Shown here piece by piece: positions 1 to 7,240 of a stretch of 32,396 nt of DNA (position 1 is the stretch's first letter; every line of letters starts with the position of its first letter). The notes below the pieces were generated by a model, which saw only the letters and a list, made by a program, of their open reading frames with translations, searched no databases and was not told the DNA's origin. Location of the stretch: NCBI GenBank assembly GCA_030699455.1, contig JAUYMN010000005.1, positions 1-32,396 on the forward strand, in the 5' to 3' direction. The DNA comes from Nanobdellota archaeon (GTDB lineage Archaea; Nanobdellota; Nanobdellia; SCGC-AAA011-G17; UBA489). A program made the position numbers and the translations under genes.

Positions 1-193
1 ATAATATATAATAATTAATATATACATTAAACAATAAAACAATAAATATCAATAAAACTAAGTTTCTGAGCCATAAAATAAAGAATCACGATAATAACAA
101 TAACAATTTTTTATAAATTCTCTATAGGAAATCATGGTGTAGGGCTATAGCAAAATCAACAGATTTTTAATAGTATAATTTACTAAACATTCA

Positions 194-865
194 ATGGATA
201 TTATATTTTTTTTAATTATATTTTTAGTTTGTTCTTATATCATATTATATTTAATAACAAAAAAAATAAAAAAAACAATATTTTATACAATTATTATATT
301 AGGAATATTGATGACATTAACATTATTAATTGTTATAACAGATTCTCAACAATTAAAAAAGATGGAAACATCAAAATCATTATTTTTATATGAAAAAGAT
401 AATAATTATATATTAGGGGTTATTGTAAACTTTTCAAACTCAGAATCAAAATCATTATCAACTAAAGAGATAAAAGAAATAAAAACTATACTAAACACAG
501 ACAAAACTAAATTAAAAGAAAAATATTTTAAAATATTTATTTTTAAAGAAGAACCAATGGAGAAATTATTACCTAAACAAACAAGAATATCATCTAATGT
601 AAAGTTTCCGAAAAAAGTATTATTAGACGGTTTAAATAATGAAGATTTAAATTTGAGTAGTTCATATTTTATAACTATTGTATTAAGTATATTTCAAAAC
701 ATACAAAATAAGGAGGTTCTTTTAGTATTTTTAAATGAATATAAAGCAGATAACATAAAAATTTACCCACCTATAAAAGCAATATCCTTATTGTCAAGTA
801 TGCCGGAATCAATATTAAATAAGGTGGTTTTAAATATGCCTGAAAAAAAGGAAGAATATCCTTAA
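194..865 (+). CDS. Hypothetical membrane-anchored protein
   Basis: I do not recognise this 223-residue protein. The N-terminus has two closely spaced hydrophobic segments (about residues 3-20 and 28-48) separated by a lysine-rich loop. This suggests a membrane anchor followed by a soluble domain of about 170 residues rich in Lys, Glu and Asn. The soluble part has no motif I can name. The gene is very AT-rich, as is the 190-nt stretch before it, which holds several TATA-like runs and no other ORF. It lies upstream of the PRC-barrel/lonB pair but ends before their own TATA box, so it is probably a separate transcription unit. That it is coding is fairly sure from its length in AT-rich DNA; its function is unknown. 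Confidence 0.65.
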   Translation: MDIIFFLIIFLVCSYIILYLITKKIKKTIFYTIIILGILMTLTLLIVITDSQQLKKMETSKSLFLYEKDNNYILGVIVNFSNSESKSLSTKEIKEIKTILNTDKTKLKEKYFKIFIFKEEPMEKLLPKQTRISSNVKFPKKVLLDGLNNEDLNLSSSYFITIVLSIFQNIQNKEVLLVFLNEYKADNIKIYPPIKAISLLSSMPESILNKVVLNMPEKKEEYP

Positions 866-876
866 AAACAAGAAAA

Positions 877-888
877 GATTTATATATT
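877..888 (+). promoter_or_regulatory. TATA box for PRC-barrel/lonB unit
   Basis: The sequence GATTTATATATT is centred about 28 nt before the ATG at 912. That is the spacing expected for an archaeal TATA box driving a nearly leaderless mRNA. The same arrangement recurs before many genes in this window. Confidence 0.55.
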
Positions 889-911
889 ACTGGAGATTAA
901 ATTAACTGAAA

Positions 912-1175
912 ATGGCAGAAGAAGACAAGAACTATTCAAAATCGCTTTTAGGAAAGACAGTAGTCACCAAAACAGGAAAGAGATTTGGAGAAGTGGGTAA
1001 TATCTCATTTGAAGTAAGAACTGGTGAATTAATGCAGATAATATTAAAAAACCCAACAGCATATACAGAAGGCATGGATTTGGAAAGAGACGATAACAAC
1101 CAGCTTTTGATACCTTATTCATCTGTAATAGCAATTGGTGATTTTGTTGTTGTATCAGAAGAAGACATAGCTTAA
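912..1175 (+). CDS. PRC-barrel domain protein
   Basis: This 87-residue protein matches the short archaeal stand-alone PRC-barrel proteins. It opens with LLGKTVVTKTGKRFGEVG, then shows the typical alternation of beta strands and the segment LLIPYSSVIAIGDFVVV near the C-terminus. PRC-barrels occur in photosynthetic reaction centre H subunits and RimM; the archaeal single-domain forms are thought to mediate protein or RNA contacts, but their role is not settled. Its ATG is nearly leaderless after the TATA box at 877-888. The gap to lonB is 21 nt, so the two are probably co-transcribed, and a link to membrane proteolysis or cell division is possible. The family call is firm. Confidence 0.85.
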   Translation: MAEEDKNYSKSLLGKTVVTKTGKRFGEVGNISFEVRTGELMQIILKNPTAYTEGMDLERDDNNQLLIPYSSVIAIGDFVVVSEEDIA

Positions 1176-1196
1176 TTTTCTTTCAAACTCAAAAAA

Positions 1197-3077
1197 ATGA
1201 CTACAACAGACTATAAAAATTATAAAACAACTAAGGACATTTCTGTTAGTAAATCCACAGTGGATCAGATTATTGGACAGGACGAAGCAGTAAATATAAT
1301 AAAAAAAGCAGCAAGACAAAGAAGAAATGTTTTATTAATTGGAGAACCAGGCACAGGAAAATCATTAGCAGGCCAGGGTCTCGCAGAACTAATACCTGAT
1401 GAAAGTTTAGATGATATTATATCAATGGATAATCCAGAAGACAACCACAAACCCCTAATAAAAATATTTCCTAAAGGAGAAGGGATAAAAACAATAAACA
1501 AAATTAAGTTAGAATCATTAAAACAGTTCAAAGGTCAGACAATTTTCTTTTATATTTTAATAATCATCACAATAGTTTCGCCGTGGTGGATAAGAAAAGG
1601 ATATGGGGATATTATGGCAGCAGCTTCATTAATTAGCTCAATGATGTTAGTTGCTTTATTTGTTTTGTTTATGAATTTGAATAAAAAAATGAATAAAAAA
1701 GCCATCAAAGTTCCAAAGATTTTAATTGATAACTCAAAAAAAGAAAAAGCACCATTTATAGATGCCACAGGATCACATACAGGAGCATTATTGGGTGATG
1801 TATTGCACGATCCTCTCCAAAGTGGGGGTCTCGGAACACCAGCATATGAAAGGTTGGTTCCAGGAATGATTCACAAGGCAAACAAAGGGGTTCTTTTTAT
1901 AGATGAAGTAGGTAACATGTCTCCAGCAACACAACAAGAGATACTAACATGTATGCAGGAGAAGAAATACCCAATAACCGGACAGTCAGAAAGATCATCT
2001 GGTGCAATGGTAAGGTCAGAAGACGTTCCAACGGACTTTGTATTGGTTGCAGCCGGAACATTAGACTCAATTAAAAAAATGAATCCAGCATTAAGATCTA
2101 GGATACGCGGTTATGGTTATGAAATAAACATGAACAGCCAGATGGAAGATAATTTAGAAAATAGGCACAAATTAGCAGTTTTTGTTGCACAGGAAGTAAA
2201 AAAAGACGGAAAAATTCCACATTTTACAAAACAAGCAGTCGACGAAATAATTCAAGAAGCTAAAATACGTGCAGGAGCATCAAAGAAACTAACATTACGT
2301 TTGAGGGAATTAGGAGGATTAGTTAGGGCAGCAGGGGATCTGGCATTAGAGGAAAATTCAAAAATAGTCCAGTCAATACACGTAAAAAAAGCAAAGATAC
2401 TAGCAAGAACATTAGAACAGCAAATTGTTGATAAATACATAAAAAACAAAAAAGACTACGAGGTTATTGTAACTACGGGGTCAAGGGTTGGACGGGTAAA
2501 TGGGCTTGCAGTAATGGGTTCAGACTCATACTATTCAGGATTAGTATTGCCAATAGAATCAGCAGTAACACCTGGTGGAAAAAGGGCAGAATTTGTTGCA
2601 ACAGGAAAACTAGGGGCAATTGCAAAAGAAGCGGTAAAAAATGTATCAGCAATAATTTTAAAATATTTTGGAGAAGATATCAAAGAAAAATATGATATTT
2701 TTATACAATTCCTACAAGTTGCCTCAGAAGGGGGAGGAGTGGAAGGCGATTCAGCATCAATAGCAGTGGCAACAGCAATAATATCAGCACTTAAAAAAAT
2801 TCCAATAAGACAAGACACAGCAATGACAGGATCCTTATCTGTCAGGGGCGAAGTAATGGCAGTGGGGGGCATAACACAAAAGATAGAAGCAGCAATCCAT
2901 GCAGGAATAAAAAGAGTCATAATACCAAGGACAAACGGCAAAGACATTTTACTAACAAGACAGCAACAATCAAAAATAAAAGTAATACTTGCAGATAACT
3001 TAACAGATGTTTTAAAAGAAGCACTTGTATGGAAAGGTCATGAAAAAATACTAAAAAAAATAACAGCCTCCAAATAA
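1197..3077 (+). CDS. lonB: ATP-dependent membrane protease LonB
   Basis: This is the archaeal LonB, a membrane-anchored AAA+ serine protease that degrades misfolded and regulatory proteins at the inner face of the cytoplasmic membrane. Walker A (GEPGTGKS) is near residue 50. Two hydrophobic helices (about 115-133 and 139-161) are inserted between Walker A and Walker B, which is the hallmark of LonB against bacterial LonA. Walker B ([10 protein letters not shown]) is near residue 235. The protease domain has the Ser-Lys dyad: Ser519 in EGDSAS and Lys562 in ITQKIEAA. The length of 626 residues is normal for the family. It follows the PRC-barrel gene by 21 nt. No lesion is seen. Confidence 0.96.
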   Translation: MTTTDYKNYKTTKDISVSKSTVDQIIGQDEAVNIIKKAARQRRNVLLIGEPGTGKSLAGQGLAELIPDESLDDIISMDNPEDNHKPLIKIFPKGEGIKTINKIKLESLKQFKGQTIFFYILIIITIVSPWWIRKGYGDIMAAASLISSMMLVALFVLFMNLNKKMNKKAIKVPKILIDNSKKEKAPFIDATGSHTGALLGDVLHDPLQSGGLGTPAYERLVPGMIHKANKGVLFIDEVGNMSPATQQEILTCMQEKKYPITGQSERSSGAMVRSEDVPTDFVLVAAGTLDSIKKMNPALRSRIRGYGYEINMNSQMEDNLENRHKLAVFVAQEVKKDGKIPHFTKQAVDEIIQEAKIRAGASKKLTLRLRELGGLVRAAGDLALEENSKIVQSIHVKKAKILARTLEQQIVDKYIKNKKDYEVIVTTGSRVGRVNGLAVMGSDSYYSGLVLPIESAVTPGGKRAEFVATGKLGAIAKEAVKNVSAIILKYFGEDIKEKYDIFIQFLQVASEGGGVEGDSASIAVATAIISALKKIPIRQDTAMTGSLSVRGEVMAVGGITQKIEAAIHAGIKRVIIPRTNGKDILLTRQQQSKIKVILADNLTDVLKEALVWKGHEKILKKITASK

Positions 3078-3207
3078 GATTCTACAAATTTAAATAATAG
3101 TTTATAAATATTTTTTGAGTTGTAAACCCATTTGAAACCCACATATTTTACATTTAAAATAAGTCAAATCCCCCGACCACATTTTAATAAAATCCAAAAT
3201 AAAAACA

Positions 3208-3215
3208 CTTATAAT
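3208..3215 (+). promoter_or_regulatory. TATA box for the SecB-like gene
   Basis: CTTATAAT is centred about 27 nt before the ATG at 3239, which predicts a leaderless transcript. The preceding 130 nt after lonB are AT-rich with short T-runs and hold no gene. Confidence 0.45.
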
Positions 3216-3238
3216 CTCATATTTCTGATAAAATTAAC

Positions 3239-3685
3239 ATGATAGTAAACTTTACATTGGATAAAATTTCAATAGAAAAAACAGGGATATCCAAAGGCAC
3301 AATAGAGGCCAAAAATAGCATAAAATTCCTAGATGTGGCAGAGAGCACACTTCCAGAAACGATGAAAGACCAGCACCTCATCAAATTTAAATTTCAATAT
3401 AAAATTTCATATCTCCCAAACATAGCCACAACGGAAATCATAGGCCACATTCATTTTATGTCTGATAAACAAACAAAAGACAAAATATTAAAAGCATGGG
3501 ACAAAGAATCAAAAATAGACCAATCCTTATCAAGAGACCTGGTAAATTATTTATTTCAAAGATGTAGTGTGATGGCACTTTCACTTTCTCAACAGGTGGG
3601 ACTTCCACCACACATAGCCCTTCCAAAAATAGCCATAAAATCTAGGGGCGAAGAACCAAAAAAAGAAAAGCCAAGGGCCTCATAA
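3239..3685 (+). CDS. SecB-like small protein (tentative)
   Basis: This 148-residue protein has a SecB-like layout: an N-terminal beta-rich part, a strand pair around IIGHIHFMS, a helix with an aromatic/Arg pair (VNYLFQRCSVMALSLS), and then GLPPHIALPKI. The last part resembles the SecB end, where an FPYAR helix is followed by a G-x-(F/L)-P-x-(L/I)-x-L-x-P strand. SecB is a tetrameric export chaperone of Proteobacteria, and SecB-like proteins also occur as toxin-antitoxin chaperones and in some archaea. The C-terminus ends in a Lys/Glu-rich tail. A leaderless start after a TATA box supports the ATG used. The fold is my inference from pattern; the function in an archaeon is unknown. Confidence 0.45.
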   Translation: MIVNFTLDKISIEKTGISKGTIEAKNSIKFLDVAESTLPETMKDQHLIKFKFQYKISYLPNIATTEIIGHIHFMSDKQTKDKILKAWDKESKIDQSLSRDLVNYLFQRCSVMALSLSQQVGLPPHIALPKIAIKSRGEEPKKEKPRAS

Positions 3686-3715
3686 TTAAACACCTAAACT
3701 AAACTCCTACATAAA

Positions 3716-3724
3716 TTTATATAT
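3716..3724 (+). promoter_or_regulatory. TATA box that fixes the start at 3746
   Basis: The AATTTATATATT-like run just before 3725 is centred about 26 nt upstream of the ATG at 3746. The GTG at 3734 proposed by the ORF track would lie inside the expected untranscribed stretch. Confidence 0.45.
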
Positions 3725-3745
3725 TTCTTTGTAGTGCCCACAGTT

Positions 3746-4315
3746 ATGTACATCAGAACAAAATCTAGAAAAAATAAACAAGGAATCAAAAAAGAATATG
3801 CATATTTAGTAACATCTAAACGTCGCAAAAACAGCAAAAAGCCACCAAAACAAAAGATTATAGCATATTTAGGCCAGGTTATTCAGCTAAAAGATATACA
3901 ACAAACAACAACAAACAACAAACCATTAAAATCAATATTTAGAGACATGTTAAAAGAATTATTGATATTTAACGGCTTTAAACAGAAAAACAAAAACATC
4001 CTAACAAAAGGGGACATTCTCATTGATATATCAAAAAACAGAGTAATAAACATCAAAACAGCCAGAAAGATATGTTTAAGGGTAAATGAAGGCCATATAA
4101 CAGGTTATACCCTAAAGAAGCTTTTTAATTATAAGCCAATAGAAGCCACCAAAAAGGAGGTAGGCCTTGATTTTGCCAAAACATTGGTGTCTGCAGGTCT
4201 AAAACCTTCTAAGGAAGACTTTTTAACCTTATACTCAAAAATTTTAAGGTTTCCACAGGAAATGAAGGGGTTCACGCAACAACACGCAACAACACGCAAC
4301 AACACACAACGATGA
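3746..4315 (+). CDS. Hypothetical basic protein with repeat-derived C-terminus
   Basis: I do not recognise a function. The first 50 residues (MYIRTKSRKNKQ, then KKEYAYLVTSKR and KIIAYLGQV) resemble the N-terminal beta unit often seen at the start of IS1634-type transposases and in stand-alone archaeal relatives; the catalytic part of a transposase is absent. The protein is strongly basic and could bind nucleic acid. The last dozen residues (TQQHATTRNNTQ) come from four copies of a 10-bp DNA repeat that also occurs inside the next gene, in the same reading frame, just before the stop. I moved the start from GTG 3734 to ATG 3746 because of TATA spacing. It may be a domesticated fragment of a mobile gene. 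Confidence 0.6.
   Translation: MYIRTKSRKNKQGIKKEYAYLVTSKRRKNSKKPPKQKIIAYLGQVIQLKDIQQTTTNNKPLKSIFRDMLKELLIFNGFKQKNKNILTKGDILIDISKNRVINIKTARKICLRVNEGHITGYTLKKLFNYKPIEATKKEVGLDFAKTLVSAGLKPSKEDFLTLYSKILRFPQEMKGFTQQHATTRNNTQR
4271..4310 (+). repeat. 10-bp tandem repeat, four units
   Basis: Four units of ACRCAACAAC type (TTCACGCAAC, AACACGCAAC, AACACGCAAC, AACACACAAC) lie at the very 3' end of the preceding gene. The left flank, GGAAATGAAGGGGTT, is also similar to the left flank of the longer array at 4621. Confidence 0.85.
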
Positions 4316-4330
4316 CTAACAACAAGAAAG

Positions 4331-4344
4331 CTTAAATAATTCCA
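4331..4344 (+). promoter_or_regulatory. Promoter with motif CTTAAATAATTCCA
   Basis: This 14-nt string contains a TATA-like core centred about 33 nt before the ATG at 4368. Exactly the same 14 nt lie before the unrelated gene at 7241 (7199-7212), 42 nt from its ATG, so the two genes may share a promoter type or a regulator. Confidence 0.4.
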
Positions 4345-4367
4345 TAACCACCCACTCTTGATAACAA

Positions 4368-5048
4368 ATGGATGATAAAAACAGCTTATTTCAAGAAAAT
4401 ATACGCAATTCTTTCTCTAAAGTCAAATTAGACATAGATTTATTCTCAGAAAATCTAAATATCTTAAAAAAAGACATTGATAACTTAAAAAATGAAAATT
4501 CAGACTTAAAATTAAAAATAAATGAAATATTCGAGATTTTAAAGGAAATTAAGGCTAATATGGGTAATAACCACAATAGTGAAAATCCCATTTTTTTTGG
4601 TTCTACCGGAAATAATGGGGTCACGCAACAACACGCAACAACACGCAACAACACACAACAACACACAACAACAAACAACAACAAACAACAACACACAACA
4701 ACACACAACAACACACAACAAGCAAATCCTCGAGAATTATACCTCGAAAACATCTTCAAAAGCCTCACAGATCGCGAATTTTCTACATTTTTGGCAGCAT
4801 ACGAGATATCAAGGGAATACGGAGAAGTCACCTTTCAACAGCTCGCAGAGCGTTTAAAGCTTACAGAAGCGTATTTAAGAGGTTTAGTAAGAACAATTAT
4901 TAACAAAAAGGTACCCCTCGAGAAAGAAAGAGTCATGCACGGCAGAGTCTCTATTTTTATCAGAAAAGACTTCGACGTATCTACCCTAGAAAAAATAATG
5001 CGTAGGAGACTGGGAGATAGCTCCGAACAAATGAAACTTGGTAATTAA
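4368..5048 (+). CDS. Coiled-coil / low-complexity / winged-helix protein
   Basis: This 226-residue protein has three parts. Residues 8-65 form a coiled coil starting with the motif NSFSKVKLDI, which is shared with the genes at 5729 and 10159. Residues 85-118 are a Thr/Gln/His/Asn-rich linker with a 10-residue period (QQHATTRNNT, QQHTTTNNNK, QQHTTTHNNT), encoded by ten copies of a 10-bp DNA repeat. Residues 125-215 look like a winged helix (SLTDREFSTFLAAYEISREYG, then QLAERLKLTEAYLRGLVRTI). It is probably an oligomeric DNA-binding protein. A change of one repeat unit would shift the frame and remove the DNA-binding part. The target and role are unknown; the CGTCGACG array 400 nt downstream is one candidate target. 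Confidence 0.7.
   Translation: MDDKNSLFQENIRNSFSKVKLDIDLFSENLNILKKDIDNLKNENSDLKLKINEIFEILKEIKANMGNNHNSENPIFFGSTGNNGVTQQHATTRNNTQQHTTTNNNKQQHTTTHNNTQQANPRELYLENIFKSLTDREFSTFLAAYEISREYGEVTFQQLAERLKLTEAYLRGLVRTIINKKVPLEKERVMHGRVSIFIRKDFDVSTLEKIMRRRLGDSSEQMKLGN
4621..4720 (+). repeat. 10-bp tandem repeat, ten units, inside a gene
   Basis: Ten consecutive units, mostly ACACACAACA or ACACGCAACA with two ACAAACAACA, run without interruption. The unit length is not a multiple of three, yet all forward frames stay open, so the array codes for a 10-residue peptide period. The unit is also close to one DNA helical turn. Confidence 0.9.
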
Positions 5049-5056
5049 AATGGGAT

Positions 5057-5302
5057 TTATCCCTCACTTTTCAAAATTCTTTCGATTTTTGGGCTTTTTA
5101 TAAAAACCATGTTTACTTTTAACCCTAATTCAACTATTAGATACCTCTTTTTCACAGAAACCCATAGTTTAAAATTATTCAACAATAAAAAGCTCACTTT
5201 CTCAAAATTAAACTAAAAAAGAACGTATATTTTCAAAGCCACCACCACAAAAACTCCCTTTTTATGTTTTACATGATCAATAACCTTTTTATTTTTACTC
5301 AC
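5057..5302 (-). pseudogene. Possible decayed minus-strand ORF
   Basis: Between the two winged-helix genes the plus strand is strikingly poor in G. Read on the minus strand, one frame runs from a GTG at 5302 to a stop at 5057 (82 codons) with a single internal TAG. The two halves read VSKNKKVIDHVKHKKG... and ...KKRYLIVELGLKVNM...IERILKSEG, which look coding-like in composition. No good TATA box stands at the right distance and I recognise no family. It could be a relic gene or chance in AT-rich DNA. Confidence 0.2.
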
Positions 5303-5451
5303 TTTTTATAAATAAACCCTTTTTCAAAGCCCACACTACCTCTAACCAATAATTTATGATGCTAACCCACCATCATGGCTACCATTTCTATCCTCTAATT
5401 TTAGAAAATAGTAAAAATTCACACTTTTTTTCAAAATATTTTTATTTTTTT

Positions 5452-5676
5452 AGACGTCGACGGATCATAACCACAATAGATTATATTTTAACAGCATCCT
5501 AAAAACACGTCGTAGACGTCTACAAAATTACTGTTTATTTATAAAAGGCGTCGACGAGCTTTATAAAAGGCGTCGACGAACCTGTCGATAACGCGTCGAC
5601 GACGCGTCGACGACGTCTACGAACCGTCGACGACACGTCTGTAGACGTCTACGACACGTCGTAGAATCCTACGACG
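5452..5676. promoter_or_regulatory. Array of CGTCGACG / GTAGACGTCTAC palindromes
   Basis: Within 225 nt there are six exact copies of the self-complementary octamer CGTCGACG (starting at 5455, 5549, 5571, 5594, 5605 and 5625). There are also two exact copies of the 12-bp palindrome GTAGACGTCTAC (5512 and 5641) and an inverted pair CGTCGTAG-N4-CTACGACG (5657-5676). Start-to-start spacings in the core are 22, 23, 11 and 20 bp, close to whole helical turns. This is GC-rich in a very AT-rich intergenic region of 680 nt and sits just before the coiled-coil/winged-helix gene at 5729. It looks like a cooperative binding array: an operator, a partition site or part of an origin. The stretch from 5303 to 5450 holds nothing else I can name. 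Confidence 0.75.
5538..5579 (+). repeat. Two 20-nt direct repeats, TATA plus palindrome
   Basis: TTTATAAAAGGCGTCGACGA occurs twice exactly (5538-5557 and 5560-5579) with a 22-bp period. Each copy joins a TATA-like box to one CGTCGACG site. Neither box is at leaderless distance from the gene at 5729, whose nearer TATA-like run is GTTTATAAAGG at about 5697-5707. Confidence 0.85.
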
Positions 5677-5728
5677 CATTACCAAACAAACAGTATGTTT
5701 ATAAAGGAAAACAGCCTTAAAACACCCC

Positions 5729-6361
5729 ATGGGCTTTCTATTCTTCCGGAAAAAAAGGTCAGAGTCTGATGAAGCGTTAGAAAAAGTAAATCAGATATCC
5801 AATAATTTAAAAAATTCATTTAACAGAATAAAATCAGACATAAAAGTAATTCGTGACTGGCTTTCCTTTTTCAAAACTAAAAATGAGGAATACAATCAGA
5901 ATTTTAAGAATATAGAATCTAGGCTGGATGAAATGGGGGAAGTCCTCGCATACTTAACTGAAAAGGATCAAATTATACAAAAAGCCCAAATATCACCAAA
6001 AGCACCAAAAGAAGCCCAATACTATGATTATGAAGAACCAAGATCTACAAAAATAACACCATTAGACCACCTCACAGATACTCAAAAAGCCATATTTTTT
6101 CGTTTAGGGGCATTTCAAAGAGAGTCTGGTCAAGAATGGACACCACTAAAAACACTTGCACAGGACATATACCCTGGAAAAACATATGATAAGGTTCGTT
6201 CAACCATCTCTGAATACATTGGAATTTTAGTGGATGTAAGTCTAATCAAAAAAAATCGCAAAGGCAAACAAACATACATAGGGATTACAGAAAAAGGACA
6301 AGAATACCTCCAACAAAACGCTCCAAAGAATACAAAAAAACCACTTCAAAAAGGAAAATAA
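5729..6361 (+). CDS. Coiled-coil winged-helix DNA-binding protein
   Basis: This 210-residue protein has a short hydrophobic/basic N-terminus (MGFLFFRKKRS) and then a coiled coil (about residues 17-85). The coil starts with NSFNRIKSDIKVIRDWLSFF, the motif shared with the genes at 4368 and 10159. After a linker, residues 110-200 resemble a winged helix-turn-helix (LTDTQKAIFFRLGAFQRES, then TLAQDIYPGKTYDKVRSTIS and YIGITEKGQEYL). The C-terminus is basic. The closely placed palindrome array upstream makes autoregulation or architectural DNA binding attractive, but this is inference. Its size and layout match the 4368 protein without the Thr/Gln-rich linker, so the two are probably paralogues. I cannot name a characterised family. 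Confidence 0.75.
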   Translation: MGFLFFRKKRSESDEALEKVNQISNNLKNSFNRIKSDIKVIRDWLSFFKTKNEEYNQNFKNIESRLDEMGEVLAYLTEKDQIIQKAQISPKAPKEAQYYDYEEPRSTKITPLDHLTDTQKAIFFRLGAFQRESGQEWTPLKTLAQDIYPGKTYDKVRSTISEYIGILVDVSLIKKNRKGKQTYIGITEKGQEYLQQNAPKNTKKPLQKGK

Positions 6362-6591
6362 GGACATATTAAAACAATAAATGATTGATCTACCCATATT
6401 CACAAAATTTAGTCAATTTTTTTCTCAAGGGCACTAAAAAAGGAGCATTACCATCAATTAATAATAGCAACTAAACGTTTATATGATTTTGTGGTAAAAT
6501 TATAATACATAAAAATTACCTAAGATTAAAATATATAAACAATAAAAACCAATCATTTATAAATAGATATATTATCTCAGTTGCCTAAAAA

Positions 6592-6978
6592 ATGAGTAAT
6601 GAAGTGACAACAAAGATAGGAACTTACTTTCCAAGTGATGCTGGAAAAGTAGATGTAGTATACTCACAAAAGGCAGGCAGATCTCCTTCAAGAGACCAAA
6701 AAGTAAATCCCAAATGGGGCATTGATCGCAGAGCAAATGATATGCCACCATATCTAGTTTTAATAAAAGACAGAAAGGGCAGTAGTGGGGTTGTTTTTGG
6801 TTCAGAAGAACCAATTAATCCAGAACATCTAACAGAATTGAGTACATTAATAACTGAATCAATAAGACCATTAGAAAGAAGACCAACATTTTCAGAAATT
6901 GCAAGAATACTGGAAAAAAATTTAGAAGGAAACTGGAATTACAAACCGGTAAAAACTGAATTGACATCTATAGAATAA
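6592..6978 (+). CDS. Hypothetical soluble protein
   Basis: I do not recognise this 128-residue protein. It has no membrane segment or signal peptide. The N-terminal half is rich in charged and small residues (KAGRSPSRDQKVNPKWGIDRR), followed by a beta-like PPYLVLIKD, and the C-terminus looks helical (PTFSEIARILEKNLEG). A TATA-like ATTTATAAAT at about 6556-6565 stands 30 nt before the ATG, which supports the start. The 230 nt before it (6362-6591) are AT-rich with no gene. It is a single-gene unit. Confidence 0.6.
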   Translation: MSNEVTTKIGTYFPSDAGKVDVVYSQKAGRSPSRDQKVNPKWGIDRRANDMPPYLVLIKDRKGSSGVVFGSEEPINPEHLTELSTLITESIRPLERRPTFSEIARILEKNLEGNWNYKPVKTELTSIE

Positions 6979-7007
6979 TTTTTAACTAATACCACCCCTA
7001 TTAATTT

Positions 7008-7139
7008 ATGAAACATACAGACATCTGTCCAAGTTGTAAAACTAAACTTCATAAAGGAGAACACAAATATTCTGACGGGATTTATGAAGTGAACTATTGT
7101 AAAAAGTGTGGTTATCGCCGAGAAGAACCAGCAGAATAA
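7008..7139 (+). CDS. Small zinc-ribbon protein
   Basis: This 43-residue ORF is too short for the ORF track. It encodes two cysteine knuckles, CPSC at residues 7-10 and CKKC at 31-34, with a basic middle: a classic mini zinc ribbon. The ATG follows an AT-rich TATA-like run near 6976-6985 at about 26-28 nt, and ends in TAA. Zinc ribbons this small usually bind nucleic acid or act as subunits of larger complexes; no more specific role can be given. It sits 29 nt after the preceding gene on the same strand. Confidence 0.6.
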   Translation: MKHTDICPSCKTKLHKGEHKYSDGIYEVNYCKKCGYRREEPAE

Positions 7140-7198
7140 TACTGATTAAAACTTTTAAGTATTAACTATAATTTTATTGTGACCATAAAAAGGCTAAA

Positions 7199-7212
7199 CT
7201 TAAATAATTCCA
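7199..7212 (+). promoter_or_regulatory. Second copy of promoter motif CTTAAATAATTCCA
   Basis: The string is identical over 14 nt to 4331-4344 and lies 42 nt before the ATG at 7241. The TATA-like core CTTAAATAA makes it a likely promoter element. Confidence 0.4.
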
Positions 7213-7240
7213 CTTAGTCGATTAACTGCCTTAACACAAA

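Noticed and set aside
4271-4720. Tandem repeats taken as a CRISPR array
   Set aside because: The 10-bp units are contiguous with no unique spacers, lie inside open reading frames, and no cas genes are near.
4391-4831. Minus-strand ORF of 146 aa and plus-strand ORF 4579-4857 over the repeat
   Set aside because: They are open only because the CAACAA repeat has no stops in any frame; their protein is low-complexity Cys/Val or shifted Asn/Thr sequence, while the frame at 4368 has a coil and a winged helix.
5452-5676. Palindrome array as a proven replication origin
   Set aside because: No orc1/cdc6 gene or known ORB motif is in the window; only a binding array can be supported.
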